Shown: positions 1 through 6,870 of the stretch, one piece after another
Numbering within the stretch: position 1 is the stretch's first letter
Layout of the letters: the number at the start of each line of letters is the position of its first letter
Source: Deltaproteobacteria bacterium
Lineage (GTDB): Bacteria > Myxococcota_A > UBA9042 > DTJE01
DNA length: 15,688 nt
NCBI GenBank assembly: GCA_016784945.1
Contig: JADHTP010000041.1
Location: 1 to 15,688, forward strand
Direction of reading: 5' to 3'
Program-made: the position numbers and the translations under genes
The notes under the pieces: generated by a model
Database searches by the model: none
What the model was told of the DNA's origin: nothing
Seen by the model: only the letters and a program-made list of their open reading frames with translations

Positions 1-789
1 GGCGGTGATCCGCGGTGGGAGCTGATCCCCACGGAGGCACGGGAGGCCGGGTTCTTCCTGGAGATGATCTACGGCGCCAGCGAGCCCGGCGACCTGTCCC
101 GGTTCGTGACGCCCAACAGCATGCACTCCAACATCAGCATCAACCTCAAGGACCACAAAGGGGTGACCCTGCAGAAGGTGGTCAAGGAACTTCGGGACTA
201 CGTAAAGGAAAACCCCATGGAAGGGGCGAAGTTCCGGCTGGCCGGGGGCTACGGAGGCCTGCTGGCCGCGGTGAACGAGGTGGTGGCCTGGGCCGAGGCG
301 CGGGTGACCATCATCGCGTTCAGCTTCGTGTTCCTGTTCTGCGCCATCGCCTACCGGTCCCTGATTGCGGGCATGCTATTCCTGATCCCGCTCATGCTGT
401 CCAACTACCTGACCCTGGCCCTGATGGGATGGCGGGGCATCGGCCTGGACGTGAACGCCCTGCCCGTGGTGGCCCTGGGCGTGGGCCTTGGGGTGGACTA
501 TGGCCTGTACGTGATCAGTCGAATACGGGAAGAGTTCCAGGAAAAGAACGACCTGCGGGAAGCCATCATCACGGCCATGTCCACGGCAGGCAAGGCGGTC
601 CTGCTGACCGCCGGGACCATGGTGTTCGGCGTGGTGTTCTGGACCTTCAGCTTCCTGCGCTTCCAGGCGGACATGGGTCTGCTGCTGGTCTTCTGGATGT
701 GCGTGTCCATGACCGGCGGCCTGGTGCTGCTGCCCACCCTGGTCTACATCTTCCGGCCGAAATTCGTGGTGGGCAAGGCCCAGGCATAG
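1..789 (+). CDS. RND/MMPL-family membrane exporter, C-terminal part (partial at window start)
   Basis: The frame is open from base 1 to a TAG at 787-789, giving 262 residues without the start. It looks like the C-terminal third of a predicted RND-superfamily exporter (MMPL type), which is usually about 750-900 residues. The first 80 or so residues are soluble and match a periplasmic porter segment. After that come five hydrophobic helices, starting near residues 101, 122, 155, 195 and 222. The motif GVGLGVDYGLYVISRIREE is the family's conserved transmembrane segment with the Asp-Tyr-Gly proton-relay region. Such proteins sit in the inner membrane and use the proton gradient to move lipids, hopanoids or other hydrophobic molecules; the substrate cannot be told here. 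The tail ends soon after the last helix, so the C-terminus looks intact. The next gene begins about 85 bp downstream. Confidence 0.85.
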   Translation, partial: GGDPRWELIPTEAREAGFFLEMIYGASEPGDLSRFVTPNSMHSNISINLKDHKGVTLQKVVKELRDYVKENPMEGAKFRLAGGYGGLLAAVNEVVAWAEARVTIIAFSFVFLFCAIAYRSLIAGMLFLIPLMLSNYLTLALMGWRGIGLDVNALPVVALGVGLGVDYGLYVISRIREEFQEKNDLREAIITAMSTAGKAVLLTAGTMVFGVVFWTFSFLRFQADMGLLLVFWMCVSMTGGLVLLPTLVYIFRPKFVVGKAQA

Positions 790-811
790 CGAATCCGGAC
801 CCATCTGATCG

Positions 812-820
812 CCCCCCCCC
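812..820. repeat. Run of nine C residues
   Basis: This is a homopolymer of nine C in the short gap between the exporter gene and the small lipoprotein ORF. It lies about 55 bp upstream of that ORF's start. Such runs can slip during replication or sequencing. Nothing shows that it is regulatory. Confidence 0.6.
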
Positions 821-874
821 TTGCAGGAAGCCGAACTGCACGATATTTTCGAATGTCCACCAAGGAGGAGTCAC

Positions 875-1012
875 ATGCGAACGATGACGAACAGCTTTGC
901 GATGATCGGCCTGTCCATGGCGCTGGTCCTGTGTCTGGCCCCTCCGGGTTGCGGCGGCGGAGGCTCGGACGACGAACCGGACACCACGGTGGTGGATAGA
1001 GGACTACGATGA
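875..1012 (+). pseudogene. Orphan lipoprotein leader (45 residues), probably a truncated lipoprotein gene
   Basis: An ATG at 875 follows a strong ribosome binding site, AAGGAGGAG (862-870). The product begins with Met-Arg, has a hydrophobic core, and then LAPPGC, an imperfect lipobox, followed by a Gly/Asp/Glu-rich stretch ending in DTTVVD before a TGA at 1010-1012. The design matches the leader of the acylase lipoprotein at 1457, whose linker contains GEADTTVPMD. At 45 residues it is only a signal peptide and linker with no functional domain. The most likely reading is the intact 5' end of a lipoprotein gene whose body has been lost or frameshifted. The same frame reopens after the TGA. An alternative is a genuine tiny lipoprotein. 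Confidence 0.5.
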
Positions 1013-1054
1013 ATTGTAGGCGAGTACCTGGACCTGCACGAAGGCTTTTGCCGG

Positions 1055-1336
1055 GTGAGGGGACCATTGTCGACCCGATCGCCGCCATCGGTCTGCCCCC
1101 ATCTGCCCGAGCATCTGCAGGACTTCGTGGCCTGTGCCACGAAGGAGCGTTTCACGCCCATGGCAGACTTCGACTGGGAGTGGCCGAAGTCCATTGACCG
1201 GCCACTCGTCGAAGACGTCTTCGAGATCGACAGCGACAACTGCATCCGGTGCGGCGCCTGCCTGCGAATCTGTCCTACCGAGGCCTTTTCGTGCTGCCGA
1301 ACGGATCCCGTCCAGGTGCGTCCGGACCGACCGTGA
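1055..1336 (+). pseudogene. Chimeric remnant: IstB-like ATPase fragment joined to a single 4Fe-4S ferredoxin motif
   Basis: The frame ends in a TGA at 1334-1336 and is open upstream as far as the TGA at 1010-1012. From about 1118 it shows GC-rich third positions typical of coding DNA. The segment RFTPMADFDWEWPKSIDR, then LVEDVF, resembles the region just before the Walker A loop of IS21-type IstB helper ATPases. The expected P-loop is absent. From about 1223 the sequence instead reads EIDSDNCIRCGACLRICP, a complete CxxCxxCxxxCP iron-sulfur ligand motif. Only one cluster motif is present and the frame stops about 20 residues later. I read this as debris in which a transposition-helper fragment was joined to a ferredoxin fragment. 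A short expressed ferredoxin starting at the ATG at 1160 is possible, but its ribosome binding site is poor. The IstB match is from memory of the family pattern. Confidence 0.45.
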
Positions 1337-1456
1337 GTCAGATTGACGAGGGGCCCTTCGCCCGACGATTCCACGCCGGCTACTGATGATGTAAACTCCC
1401 CCTATCGATTCCAGTCAACGGGCCGGTCCAACGCCGACCCGACCACGGAGGTTCTC

Positions 1457-4342
1457 ATGAAACGGGCATGGAGATGGCTTGGTTGCCTGGTGGTAACGAC
1501 GGCGGTGGTCGTGCCGGTGGCTTGCGGAGGAAACGGCGGCGACGGCGAAGCGGACACTACCGTGCCCATGGACGTGGTGGAAACAACGGATCCGGGGACC
1601 ATGGAAACTGCCGATCCGGGCGGGGACACGGGCCCGGTGCCCACCGGGTGCCTGGAGAAGATGGAGGTGGACCAGACCTTTACCGTAGACGGGCTGAACG
1701 GTCCCGTAGAGGTGGTCCGGGACCAGTGGGGCATCCCCCATATCTACGCATCCACCGAGGACGACCTGTTCTTCGTCCAGGGCTACATCCAGGCCATGGA
1801 CCGGTCGGCCCAGATGCAGGGCATGCGCCTGATCACCCACGGTCTGTACGCCAGGAACGCCCTGGCCGGGCCCGGTGACCTGGGCAATGACGTGTACATG
1901 CGGTTGCTGAACTTCAAGGGCGTGGCCGAAGAGATCTGGGCCAAGGTCCAGGTGGAAGAACCGGAGATCGCGGCCGAACTGGTAGCCTATTCAAAGGGCG
2001 TCAGCGCCTTTTTCGAGGCTGCCGCGGCGGACAAGTCCATGCAGCCGCTGGAATGGCAGATACTGGCCCCGTTCGATCCGTGGACCCCGGTGGATATCCT
2101 GATGATCGGCCGCTTGCAGGTGTGGGACCTGTCCTTCGACGGACAGTCCGACGAGATCAACATGATGACGGTGCTGGAGACCATCATGGCGGAATTCGGC
2201 GGGACCGACCTGGAAGGCCTGGCCACGGACGCCTATCGGTCCGCGCCCGCGGCCGACGCGTTCATCCTTGGGCCCGACGAACGGAACCACGGTCCCGCCA
2301 CGCCGGCGAGACTGCCCATCAAGTTGCTGAACCGACTTCCCAAGGGATATTTCGCCAACCTGTCCAAAGGACTTGACCAGTTGACCATGAACCCCGGGGT
2401 CCCCTTCGGCGTGGGCAGCAACAACTGGACCGTGAGCGGCAGTCTGACGGAGACCGGCCACGCCATGGTGACCGGTGATCCCCACCTGTCGTTGAGGAAT
2501 CCCTCGGTGTGGCACCAGGTGCACCTGAACACGGCGCGGGCCGGGGGGGAACTGGACATGATCGGGGTGACGTTCCCCGGGGTCCCGGGCATCCTGCTGG
2601 GTCACAATGCCGACGCGGCCTGGATGGCCACAGTGCACTACTACGACGTGACGGACGTGTACGTGGAGACCTTCTCCGACGCCGATCCCGACGCTGTGGT
2701 GTTCGAGGACGGCGAGGTGAAGGTCGAGGTCCGGGATGAGACATTTTCCTACAAGAAGCCCGCCGACGGCTGCGAGTCCTTCCTCAACGACTTCGTGAAG
2801 GGATTCACCTGGACCATGGACGAAAAGGACGGCCAGTGCCACGTGACCGTCAGCATCGAAAACGTGCCCCACCACGGGCCCGTCATCCCGGGCTCGAAGG
2901 CCACCCTGCCCACGGGCGAGAAGATCGCCATGACCTGGCGGTGGACCGGGCTCGAGCCTTCGGGCGAGTTGAAGGCCTTCACCGGGCTCACCCGAATGAA
3001 GAGCACCGACGATTTCTTCGCCGCCATGCAGGACTACGGCGTGGGCGCCCAGAACATCGTCTATGCGGACACCAAGGGTGACATCGCCTATTCCGCGTTT
3101 GCGAAGGTGCCCGTGAGAAAGCATGTGGCCGCGGGGAACGGGGCCGAGCACCCGCCCTGGCTGCCCATGCCGGGGGACGGATGCTGCGAGTGGACCGGGT
3201 ACGTGCCCACCACGGACCTGCCCCAGGCCCTGAACCCGGCAAAGGGATTCGTGCTGACGGCCAACAACGACGGGACCGGGGCCACCCAGGACAACGACCC
3301 GCTGAACGAGGGCTACTACACCACCCATGCCCAGGACCTGGGCTACCGGGCGGCCCGCATCTACGAGATCCTGGAAGGGCTTTTCGCCACGAAAAAGGTG
3401 GGGATCGCGGACATGAAGACCACCCAGGCGGACCACAAGTCCCCCCTGGGCAAGGACCTGACCCACGCCATCCTGAAAGCCGTGGAAGAGGGCCAGGAGG
3501 CCGTGGACGGCGCGGCCGGGTCCGACAACAGCCTGGTGCCGTTCATGACCGATGCGGTCAAAGCCGCGACGGATCGGCTCAAGGACTGGGACTTCATGGC
3601 TTCGAGCGGCACCTGGGAGGGTGAAACCGAGGCCCAGAAAAAGTCCGCGGTGGCGACCAGTATCTTCAACGCCTGGTTCGTCCACTTGAACATGAACGTG
3701 TTCGACAACAAGGGCATGGGAGGCCTGGAGTACCAGTATCGGTCCAAGCTACTGGTGGCCATGATCAACTACCCCGAGGAGCTGGCCACCTGGTCCGAGG
3801 GCCTCCAGGACAGCCTGATATGGGACGACGTGTCCACCGACGGCCCTGTGGAGTCGCGTCACCACATCATCCTGAAGAGCCTCGCTGAGGCCGTGGTCTT
3901 CCTGGCGGATCCGGCGAAGGTCGGTCCCAAGGAAGACGGCGGCTTCGGGACCACCGACATGGACCAGTGGCTGTGGGGCGAACTGCACACGATCACCCTG
4001 AAGCATCCCCTGGGCGGCGAGGCCAACATCCCCAAGGGCAGCGAGTACCCCAACGGGTTTCCCCGTCACGGGGACAACTTCAACGTGGACGCCTGCAACC
4101 CGGGGGTCGATGACACCAATTTCACCTACGGAAGCGGACCCTCCATGCGGGGTGTCTACGTGCTGGACCCGGCGGGCATCCGGATGGAAAACGTCATCCC
4201 CGGCGGGCAGATCGCGGACCTGGCCAGCCCCCACTACGGCGACGAAATGGAACTGTGGGCCCGCAACCAGACCCACCCCGTCTACCACATGGATGATGAC
4301 GTGGCGGGCGCCGCCGAATCGTGCTGGATCTTCGGGCCGTAA
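1457..4342 (+). CDS. Penicillin-acylase-family Ntn hydrolase, lipoprotein
   Basis: The start chosen is the ATG at 1457 with CGGAGG six bases upstream; the open frame back to 1343 has no comparable site. The 961-residue product has a lipoprotein signal peptide ending VPVAC (Cys23) and an acidic linker to about residue 64. The alpha region carries RDQWGIPHIYA and GYIQAMDRSAQM, the family's N-terminal signature. The nucleophile is Ser321 (codon 2417-2419) in VGSNNW, where self-cleavage normally exposes Ser at the start of the beta chain. Beta-chain signatures follow: MVTGDPHLSL, GVPGILLGHNADAAW, VYADTKGDIAYSA, VLTANN, RHGDNFNVDA and PGGQIADLASPHY. All key elements are present and the length fits S45 peptidases. 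These enzymes hydrolyse amide bonds in beta-lactams, N-acyl homoserine lactones or other acylated amines; the natural substrate is unknown. It is likely anchored to a membrane facing the periplasm or the exterior. It appears monocistronic. Confidence 0.93.
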   Translation: MKRAWRWLGCLVVTTAVVVPVACGGNGGDGEADTTVPMDVVETTDPGTMETADPGGDTGPVPTGCLEKMEVDQTFTVDGLNGPVEVVRDQWGIPHIYASTEDDLFFVQGYIQAMDRSAQMQGMRLITHGLYARNALAGPGDLGNDVYMRLLNFKGVAEEIWAKVQVEEPEIAAELVAYSKGVSAFFEAAAADKSMQPLEWQILAPFDPWTPVDILMIGRLQVWDLSFDGQSDEINMMTVLETIMAEFGGTDLEGLATDAYRSAPAADAFILGPDERNHGPATPARLPIKLLNRLPKGYFANLSKGLDQLTMNPGVPFGVGSNNWTVSGSLTETGHAMVTGDPHLSLRNPSVWHQVHLNTARAGGELDMIGVTFPGVPGILLGHNADAAWMATVHYYDVTDVYVETFSDADPDAVVFEDGEVKVEVRDETFSYKKPADGCESFLNDFVKGFTWTMDEKDGQCHVTVSIENVPHHGPVIPGSKATLPTGEKIAMTWRWTGLEPSGELKAFTGLTRMKSTDDFFAAMQDYGVGAQNIVYADTKGDIAYSAFAKVPVRKHVAAGNGAEHPPWLPMPGDGCCEWTGYVPTTDLPQALNPAKGFVLTANNDGTGATQDNDPLNEGYYTTHAQDLGYRAARIYEILEGLFATKKVGIADMKTTQADHKSPLGKDLTHAILKAVEEGQEAVDGAAGSDNSLVPFMTDAVKAATDRLKDWDFMASSGTWEGETEAQKKSAVATSIFNAWFVHLNMNVFDNKGMGGLEYQYRSKLLVAMINYPEELATWSEGLQDSLIWDDVSTDGPVESRHHIILKSLAEAVVFLADPAKVGPKEDGGFGTTDMDQWLWGELHTITLKHPLGGEANIPKGSEYPNGFPRHGDNFNVDACNPGVDDTNFTYGSGPSMRGVYVLDPAGIRMENVIPGGQIADLASPHYGDEMELWARNQTHPVYHMDDDVAGAAESCWIFGP

Positions 4343-4377
4343 GGACGTTTCTCGAAGACTGTCAGTCGCCTGTCGCT

Positions 4378-4441
4378 TGTAGGGGCGGCCTACCCAGGCC
4401 GCCCTCGTGCAGGTGGGACGGATGGGTATCCGTCCCCTACA
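4378..4441. repeat. REP-like composite palindrome with two hairpins, possible bidirectional terminator
   Basis: The outer arms TGTAGGGG (4378-4385) and CCCCTACA (4434-4441) are perfect inverted repeats. Inside lie two perfect 9-bp hairpins with 4-base loops: GGGCGGCCT/AGGCCGCCC (4383-4391 and 4396-4404) and GGGACGGAT/ATCCGTCCC (4415-4423 and 4428-4436). The single strand can thus form a cloverleaf-like shape. It lies between the convergent acylase and phosphodiesterase genes and overlaps the stop codon of the latter. Similar TGTAGGGGCG-type palindromes recur in many bacterial genomes as dispersed repetitive extragenic elements, so this is probably one copy. It may also stop transcription from both sides, although no U-tract follows. 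Confidence 0.75.
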
Positions 4442-5384
4442 GATTTTCGATGGCCATGGCCGAGCACTCGGGTGGGGCGGTGACTGGATTGCACCGCGAG
4501 GGAAGGCCGCCGGGCAGGTCCAGCCACCAGTCCATGCCTTCAACCGGGGCGGGGTAGTCGGTGCTGATGATGTGGGCCCCGGCGGACACCACCCTTTCTT
4601 CCTTTTCCAGGATTTCGGCCAGGGTGTCGTCGGCCCCCCCGACGGCGGTCCTCACGAGGTACCCTGCCTTTGCGGCCTCCCGGATGGTCTGCCCGTCCCC
4701 GGTTTCGATGACGGACGACCAGGGGGCGCCCATTTCCCCGCGAGCGAACAGGAGGGCCCCCTGAAGTCCGGGGTGCAGTTCCAGGTAGCCGTCCCGGTGT
4801 TCACTGCTGTCCAGCATCAGGAACAGGACCCGGCCCCGGGTTTCGCCCAGGGTGGGCCAGCCGTCCGTCTCCAGGGCGGCCCGCAGGGTGGCGTGACCAC
4901 CGCGAACGTCGTCGGGCGTAAGGATCCTCTCGCGGGGCCACATGGACAGGATCTCCGCGTCCAGCGCCAGGTAGTAGCCCTCGATGGGATTGGATTTCAG
5001 GCTGTCCTTGGGTTCCACCAGGATGAACAGGAGGTGGTGGGCCGGGTGGGCATCGGACCAGCCCCTGACCAGGGACAGGCAGTCCGCGAACATGGGGCAA
5101 TTCGTCCCTTCGTCGAAGATCGGGACATGGGCCACGCGAAATCCCCCGTCCCCGTCCCACAGGACGTCCAGTTCCACCTGGCGGACCCCCTGTTCCTCGA
5201 ATTGCCGGTCCAGTGGCAGGTGGGTGTAGTCCCAGTCCGCCAGCACGAAGGGATCGGGGGCCACGTGGTAGCTGTTGTGGGTGCCCTTGACCTGGATGTG
5301 GTTCAGGCGAAGGAGATCGTCGGTAGAGACGGCATCGGACGAACACCCGGCCAGGGTCAGCACCACCATCAGGAACAGTCGCAT
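4437..5384 (-). CDS. Calcium-dependent PI-PLC-like phosphodiesterase, lipoprotein
   Basis: The product has 315 residues. The ATG at 5384 starts MRLFLMVVLTLAGC, a short lipoprotein signal with the lipidated Cys at 14; AGGAG lies about 10 bases upstream. The longer open frame upstream has no signal and runs through other genes, so it is not used. Family motifs match the bacterial phosphoinositide phospholipase C-like group: KGTHNSYH (catalytic His36), VRQVELDV (acidic residues near 71-73), FRVAHVPIFDEGTNC (His86), and a C-terminal STDYP and RCNPVTAPPEC. TIM-barrel enzymes of this group cleave phosphodiester bonds, often in phosphoinositides. The true substrate is unknown and bacterial members may act on other phospholipids or glycans. 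The gene lies 146 bp downstream of the DsbA-like gene and its last codons run into the palindromic element. It may be transcribed with the redox operon or separately. Confidence 0.85.
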   Translation of the reverse strand: MRLFLMVVLTLAGCSSDAVSTDDLLRLNHIQVKGTHNSYHVAPDPFVLADWDYTHLPLDRQFEEQGVRQVELDVLWDGDGGFRVAHVPIFDEGTNCPMFADCLSLVRGWSDAHPAHHLLFILVEPKDSLKSNPIEGYYLALDAEILSMWPRERILTPDDVRGGHATLRAALETDGWPTLGETRGRVLFLMLDSSEHRDGYLELHPGLQGALLFARGEMGAPWSSVIETGDGQTIREAAKAGYLVRTAVGGADDTLAEILEKEERVVSAGAHIISTDYPAPVEGMDWWLDLPGGLPSRCNPVTAPPECSAMAIENL

Positions 5385-5397
5385 CAATGTCACGCTC

Positions 5398-5515
5398 CTA
5401 CAGGTCCAGGGCGCAGCGGAAACCCATGTAGCTGGCCATGTGGGTCGGACTCTTGGGGCCGCGGGATCGGAAAACACGGCCACGTGGCGCCGGGCGTCGA
5501 GCCAGTCCATCCGGC
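5398..5515 (-). pseudogene. C-terminal scrap of an FGE-like (SUMF1-type) gene, frameshifted
   Basis: In the 146-bp gap upstream of the phosphodiesterase gene, one minus-strand frame ends in THMASYMGFRCALDL before a TAG at 5398-5400. GFRCA close to the stop is the hallmark C-terminus of formylglycine-generating-enzyme-like domains. The expected preceding part reads MDWLDARRHVAVF, but in a different frame (ATG at 5510), with the shift near the run of T at 5471-5474 on the minus strand. Joining the frames gives a plausible last 35-40 residues of such a domain. No body of the gene remains because the DsbA-like gene ends at 5531. This is probably the relic of a deleted relative of the twin-FGE lipoprotein. 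The match is short, so confidence is moderate. Confidence 0.5.
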
Positions 5516-5530
5516 AGGGCGACCCGATTC

Positions 5531-6385
5531 CTACCGGCCCACGGCCTCCGACTCTTCCTCGATGACGTCCACCAGGGTCTCGACATCCAGGTCTCCCACG
5601 TATTTTCGACCGTTGATGAAGAGCGTCGGAGTCGCCACCACCCCGTTCCTGAGGCCTTCCTTCTTGGAGGCCACAAGGGACTTCTTCACGGCTGCGGACG
5701 TCAAGGCGCCTTCGAAGGCCGCCGCACCCATTCCCGCCTCGGTGGCCCACCCGGCCAGGCGGCCCACCTCGAAGGCGTCGAAATGACGGTAGACCAGCAG
5801 CAGGTATTCCCACATCCGGCCCAGGCTGGCGGCGGCGGCCACGGCCAGGTTCGCTTCCATGGAGTTGGTGTGGGACTTGATGGGGAACAGGCGCAAGTGC
5901 AGCGCCACCTTGCCCGCCAGTCGCCCGGCGGTGACTTCCCGATACAGTTCCGGCACCATCTTCGAGCAGAAGGGACAGCGCAGGCAGACGTAGGCCACCA
6001 CCTTCACCCCGGCCTTGGAACAGCCCACCATTGGGCTTTTCGCCAGGTCCGTTTTCACGGTCCTGCCGGGACGCATCATGCTGGTCGCCCGGCGCTGCAG
6101 GGCCCGCTGGATGGTGGTCCTGTCCTGCCCGGCAGCGGCGCGACGGCACACGAAGTCGGCCAGGCGGACGGCCAGCTGACAATCGGGACGGGCCTTGATG
6201 CACTTCTCGATGGTCTCGTCGCAGCAGTCGTAGGGATGCTCCGTGGAAACCAGGTACCGGGCCACGGACCGGGCCTCACCGGTCAGGGCGTCGCAGGCGG
6301 GTGTCTGGGCCCCTGCCAATGGCAAGACCAGCCCCGTTCCCAGGAAAAAGGCCAGGATCGGAAGGATTGAAAAGGTGCGCGTCAT
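5531..6385 (-). CDS. DsbA-like periplasmic thioredoxin with Cys-rich N-terminal domain
   Basis: The start chosen is the ATG at 6385. It has GGAG seven bases upstream and overlaps the stop of the MauE-like gene by 4 bp (ATGA); an in-frame ATG at 6406 is less well placed. The 284-residue product has a Sec signal peptide to about residue 26. Residues 31-80 carry seven Cys, including DCCDETIEKCIKARPDC, forming a helical Cys-rich domain. The thioredoxin fold begins near 125, with the active site CPFC (Cys137, Cys140) preceded by another Cys at 134 (CLRCPFC). The partner loop VVATPTLFING has the cis-Pro at 253, and an inserted helical region lies between about 170 and 245 as in DsbA. It should work in the periplasm forming or isomerising disulfides, probably re-oxidised through the adjacent MauE-like protein. 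It is the last intact gene of the co-oriented run. Confidence 0.87.
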   Translation of the reverse strand: MTRTFSILPILAFFLGTGLVLPLAGAQTPACDALTGEARSVARYLVSTEHPYDCCDETIEKCIKARPDCQLAVRLADFVCRRAAAGQDRTTIQRALQRRATSMMRPGRTVKTDLAKSPMVGCSKAGVKVVAYVCLRCPFCSKMVPELYREVTAGRLAGKVALHLRLFPIKSHTNSMEANLAVAAAASLGRMWEYLLLVYRHFDAFEVGRLAGWATEAGMGAAAFEGALTSAAVKKSLVASKKEGLRNGVVATPTLFINGRKYVGDLDVETLVDVIEEESEAVGR

Positions 6386-6870
6386 GTCTTTCTCCGGGCG
6401 GACCACAACCCGTCCAGGCCGAGGGGCCGGCGGTCCGCCAGCAGGACGTATACGGCCAGGGCCAGCCAGGCCGTGTCACGGACCATGGTGGTCCATCCGA
6501 TGGGGTCGGCGTCACCGGTCTCTGCGGAGGCGAAACACCCGCAGGACATGTCGAGCCCCTGCGCAAGGGCCACGGCCAGGGCCACCATGAACATCACCAT
6601 CATACCCGAGACCAGCAAGGCGGCGGCCCGGACCCGGAAGCCCGCCAGCAGCATGACGCCCACCACCGCTTCCACCCAGGGCACCACCAGGGCAAACCCG
6701 TTGATGAGGGACAGGGGCAGGATCCCGTAGGTGGCCACGTCCAGGGCGAAAGACCCGGGGTGGAGGATCTTGTAGGCGGCGGCCATCCCGAAGATCACGG
6801 CCAGGTAGAGCCGGGCCCCGAAGGCCAGCCACCGGTGGCCACTCCAGTCCATGATGCGTTCCGCGGTCAT
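6382..6870 (-). CDS. MauE/DoxX-family redox-associated inner-membrane protein
   Basis: The 162-residue product has four predicted transmembrane helices, near residues 16-34, 55-77, 82-104 and 130-146. A CGC motif (Cys110 and Cys112, in DMSCGCF) lies after the third helix, followed by a loop and an Arg-Asp (VRD) before the last helix. That arrangement is typical of MauE-type members of the DoxX superfamily, first known from methylamine dehydrogenase maturation where they support disulfide formation. It starts with an ATGA overlap with the rhodanese-like gene and ends with an ATGA overlap with the DsbA-like gene, so the three are translationally coupled. The likely role is passing electrons from periplasmic thiols to the quinone pool, the job done elsewhere by DsbB or VKOR. 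No DsbB or VKOR is seen in this window. The role is inference; the family assignment is firm. Confidence 0.87.
   Translation of the reverse strand: MTAERIMDWSGHRWLAFGARLYLAVIFGMAAAYKILHPGSFALDVATYGILPLSLINGFALVVPWVEAVVGVMLLAGFRVRAAALLVSGMMVMFMVALAVALAQGLDMSCGCFASAETGDADPIGWTTMVRDTAWLALAVYVLLADRRPLGLDGLWSARRKT

Noticed and set aside
1010..1012. TGA as a possible selenocysteine codon between the lipoprotein leader and the reopened frame
   Set aside because: No SECIS-like hairpin is evident just after it and the flanking residues match no selenoprotein. Gene decay is simpler.
1341..1397. TTGACG at 1343-1348 as the -35 of an acylase promoter
   Set aside because: No acceptable -10 lies 16-18 bp downstream. 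The AT-rich bases at 1385-1397 are too far away.
4407..5786. A 459-codon open frame on the plus strand across the phosphodiesterase gene
   Set aside because: It is antisense to a well-supported gene, crosses the palindromic element and shows no recognisable domain.
5385..6203. Long N-terminal extension of the phosphodiesterase frame to 6203
   Set aside because: The extension runs through the DsbA-like gene in another frame and would bury the lipoprotein signal at 5384.
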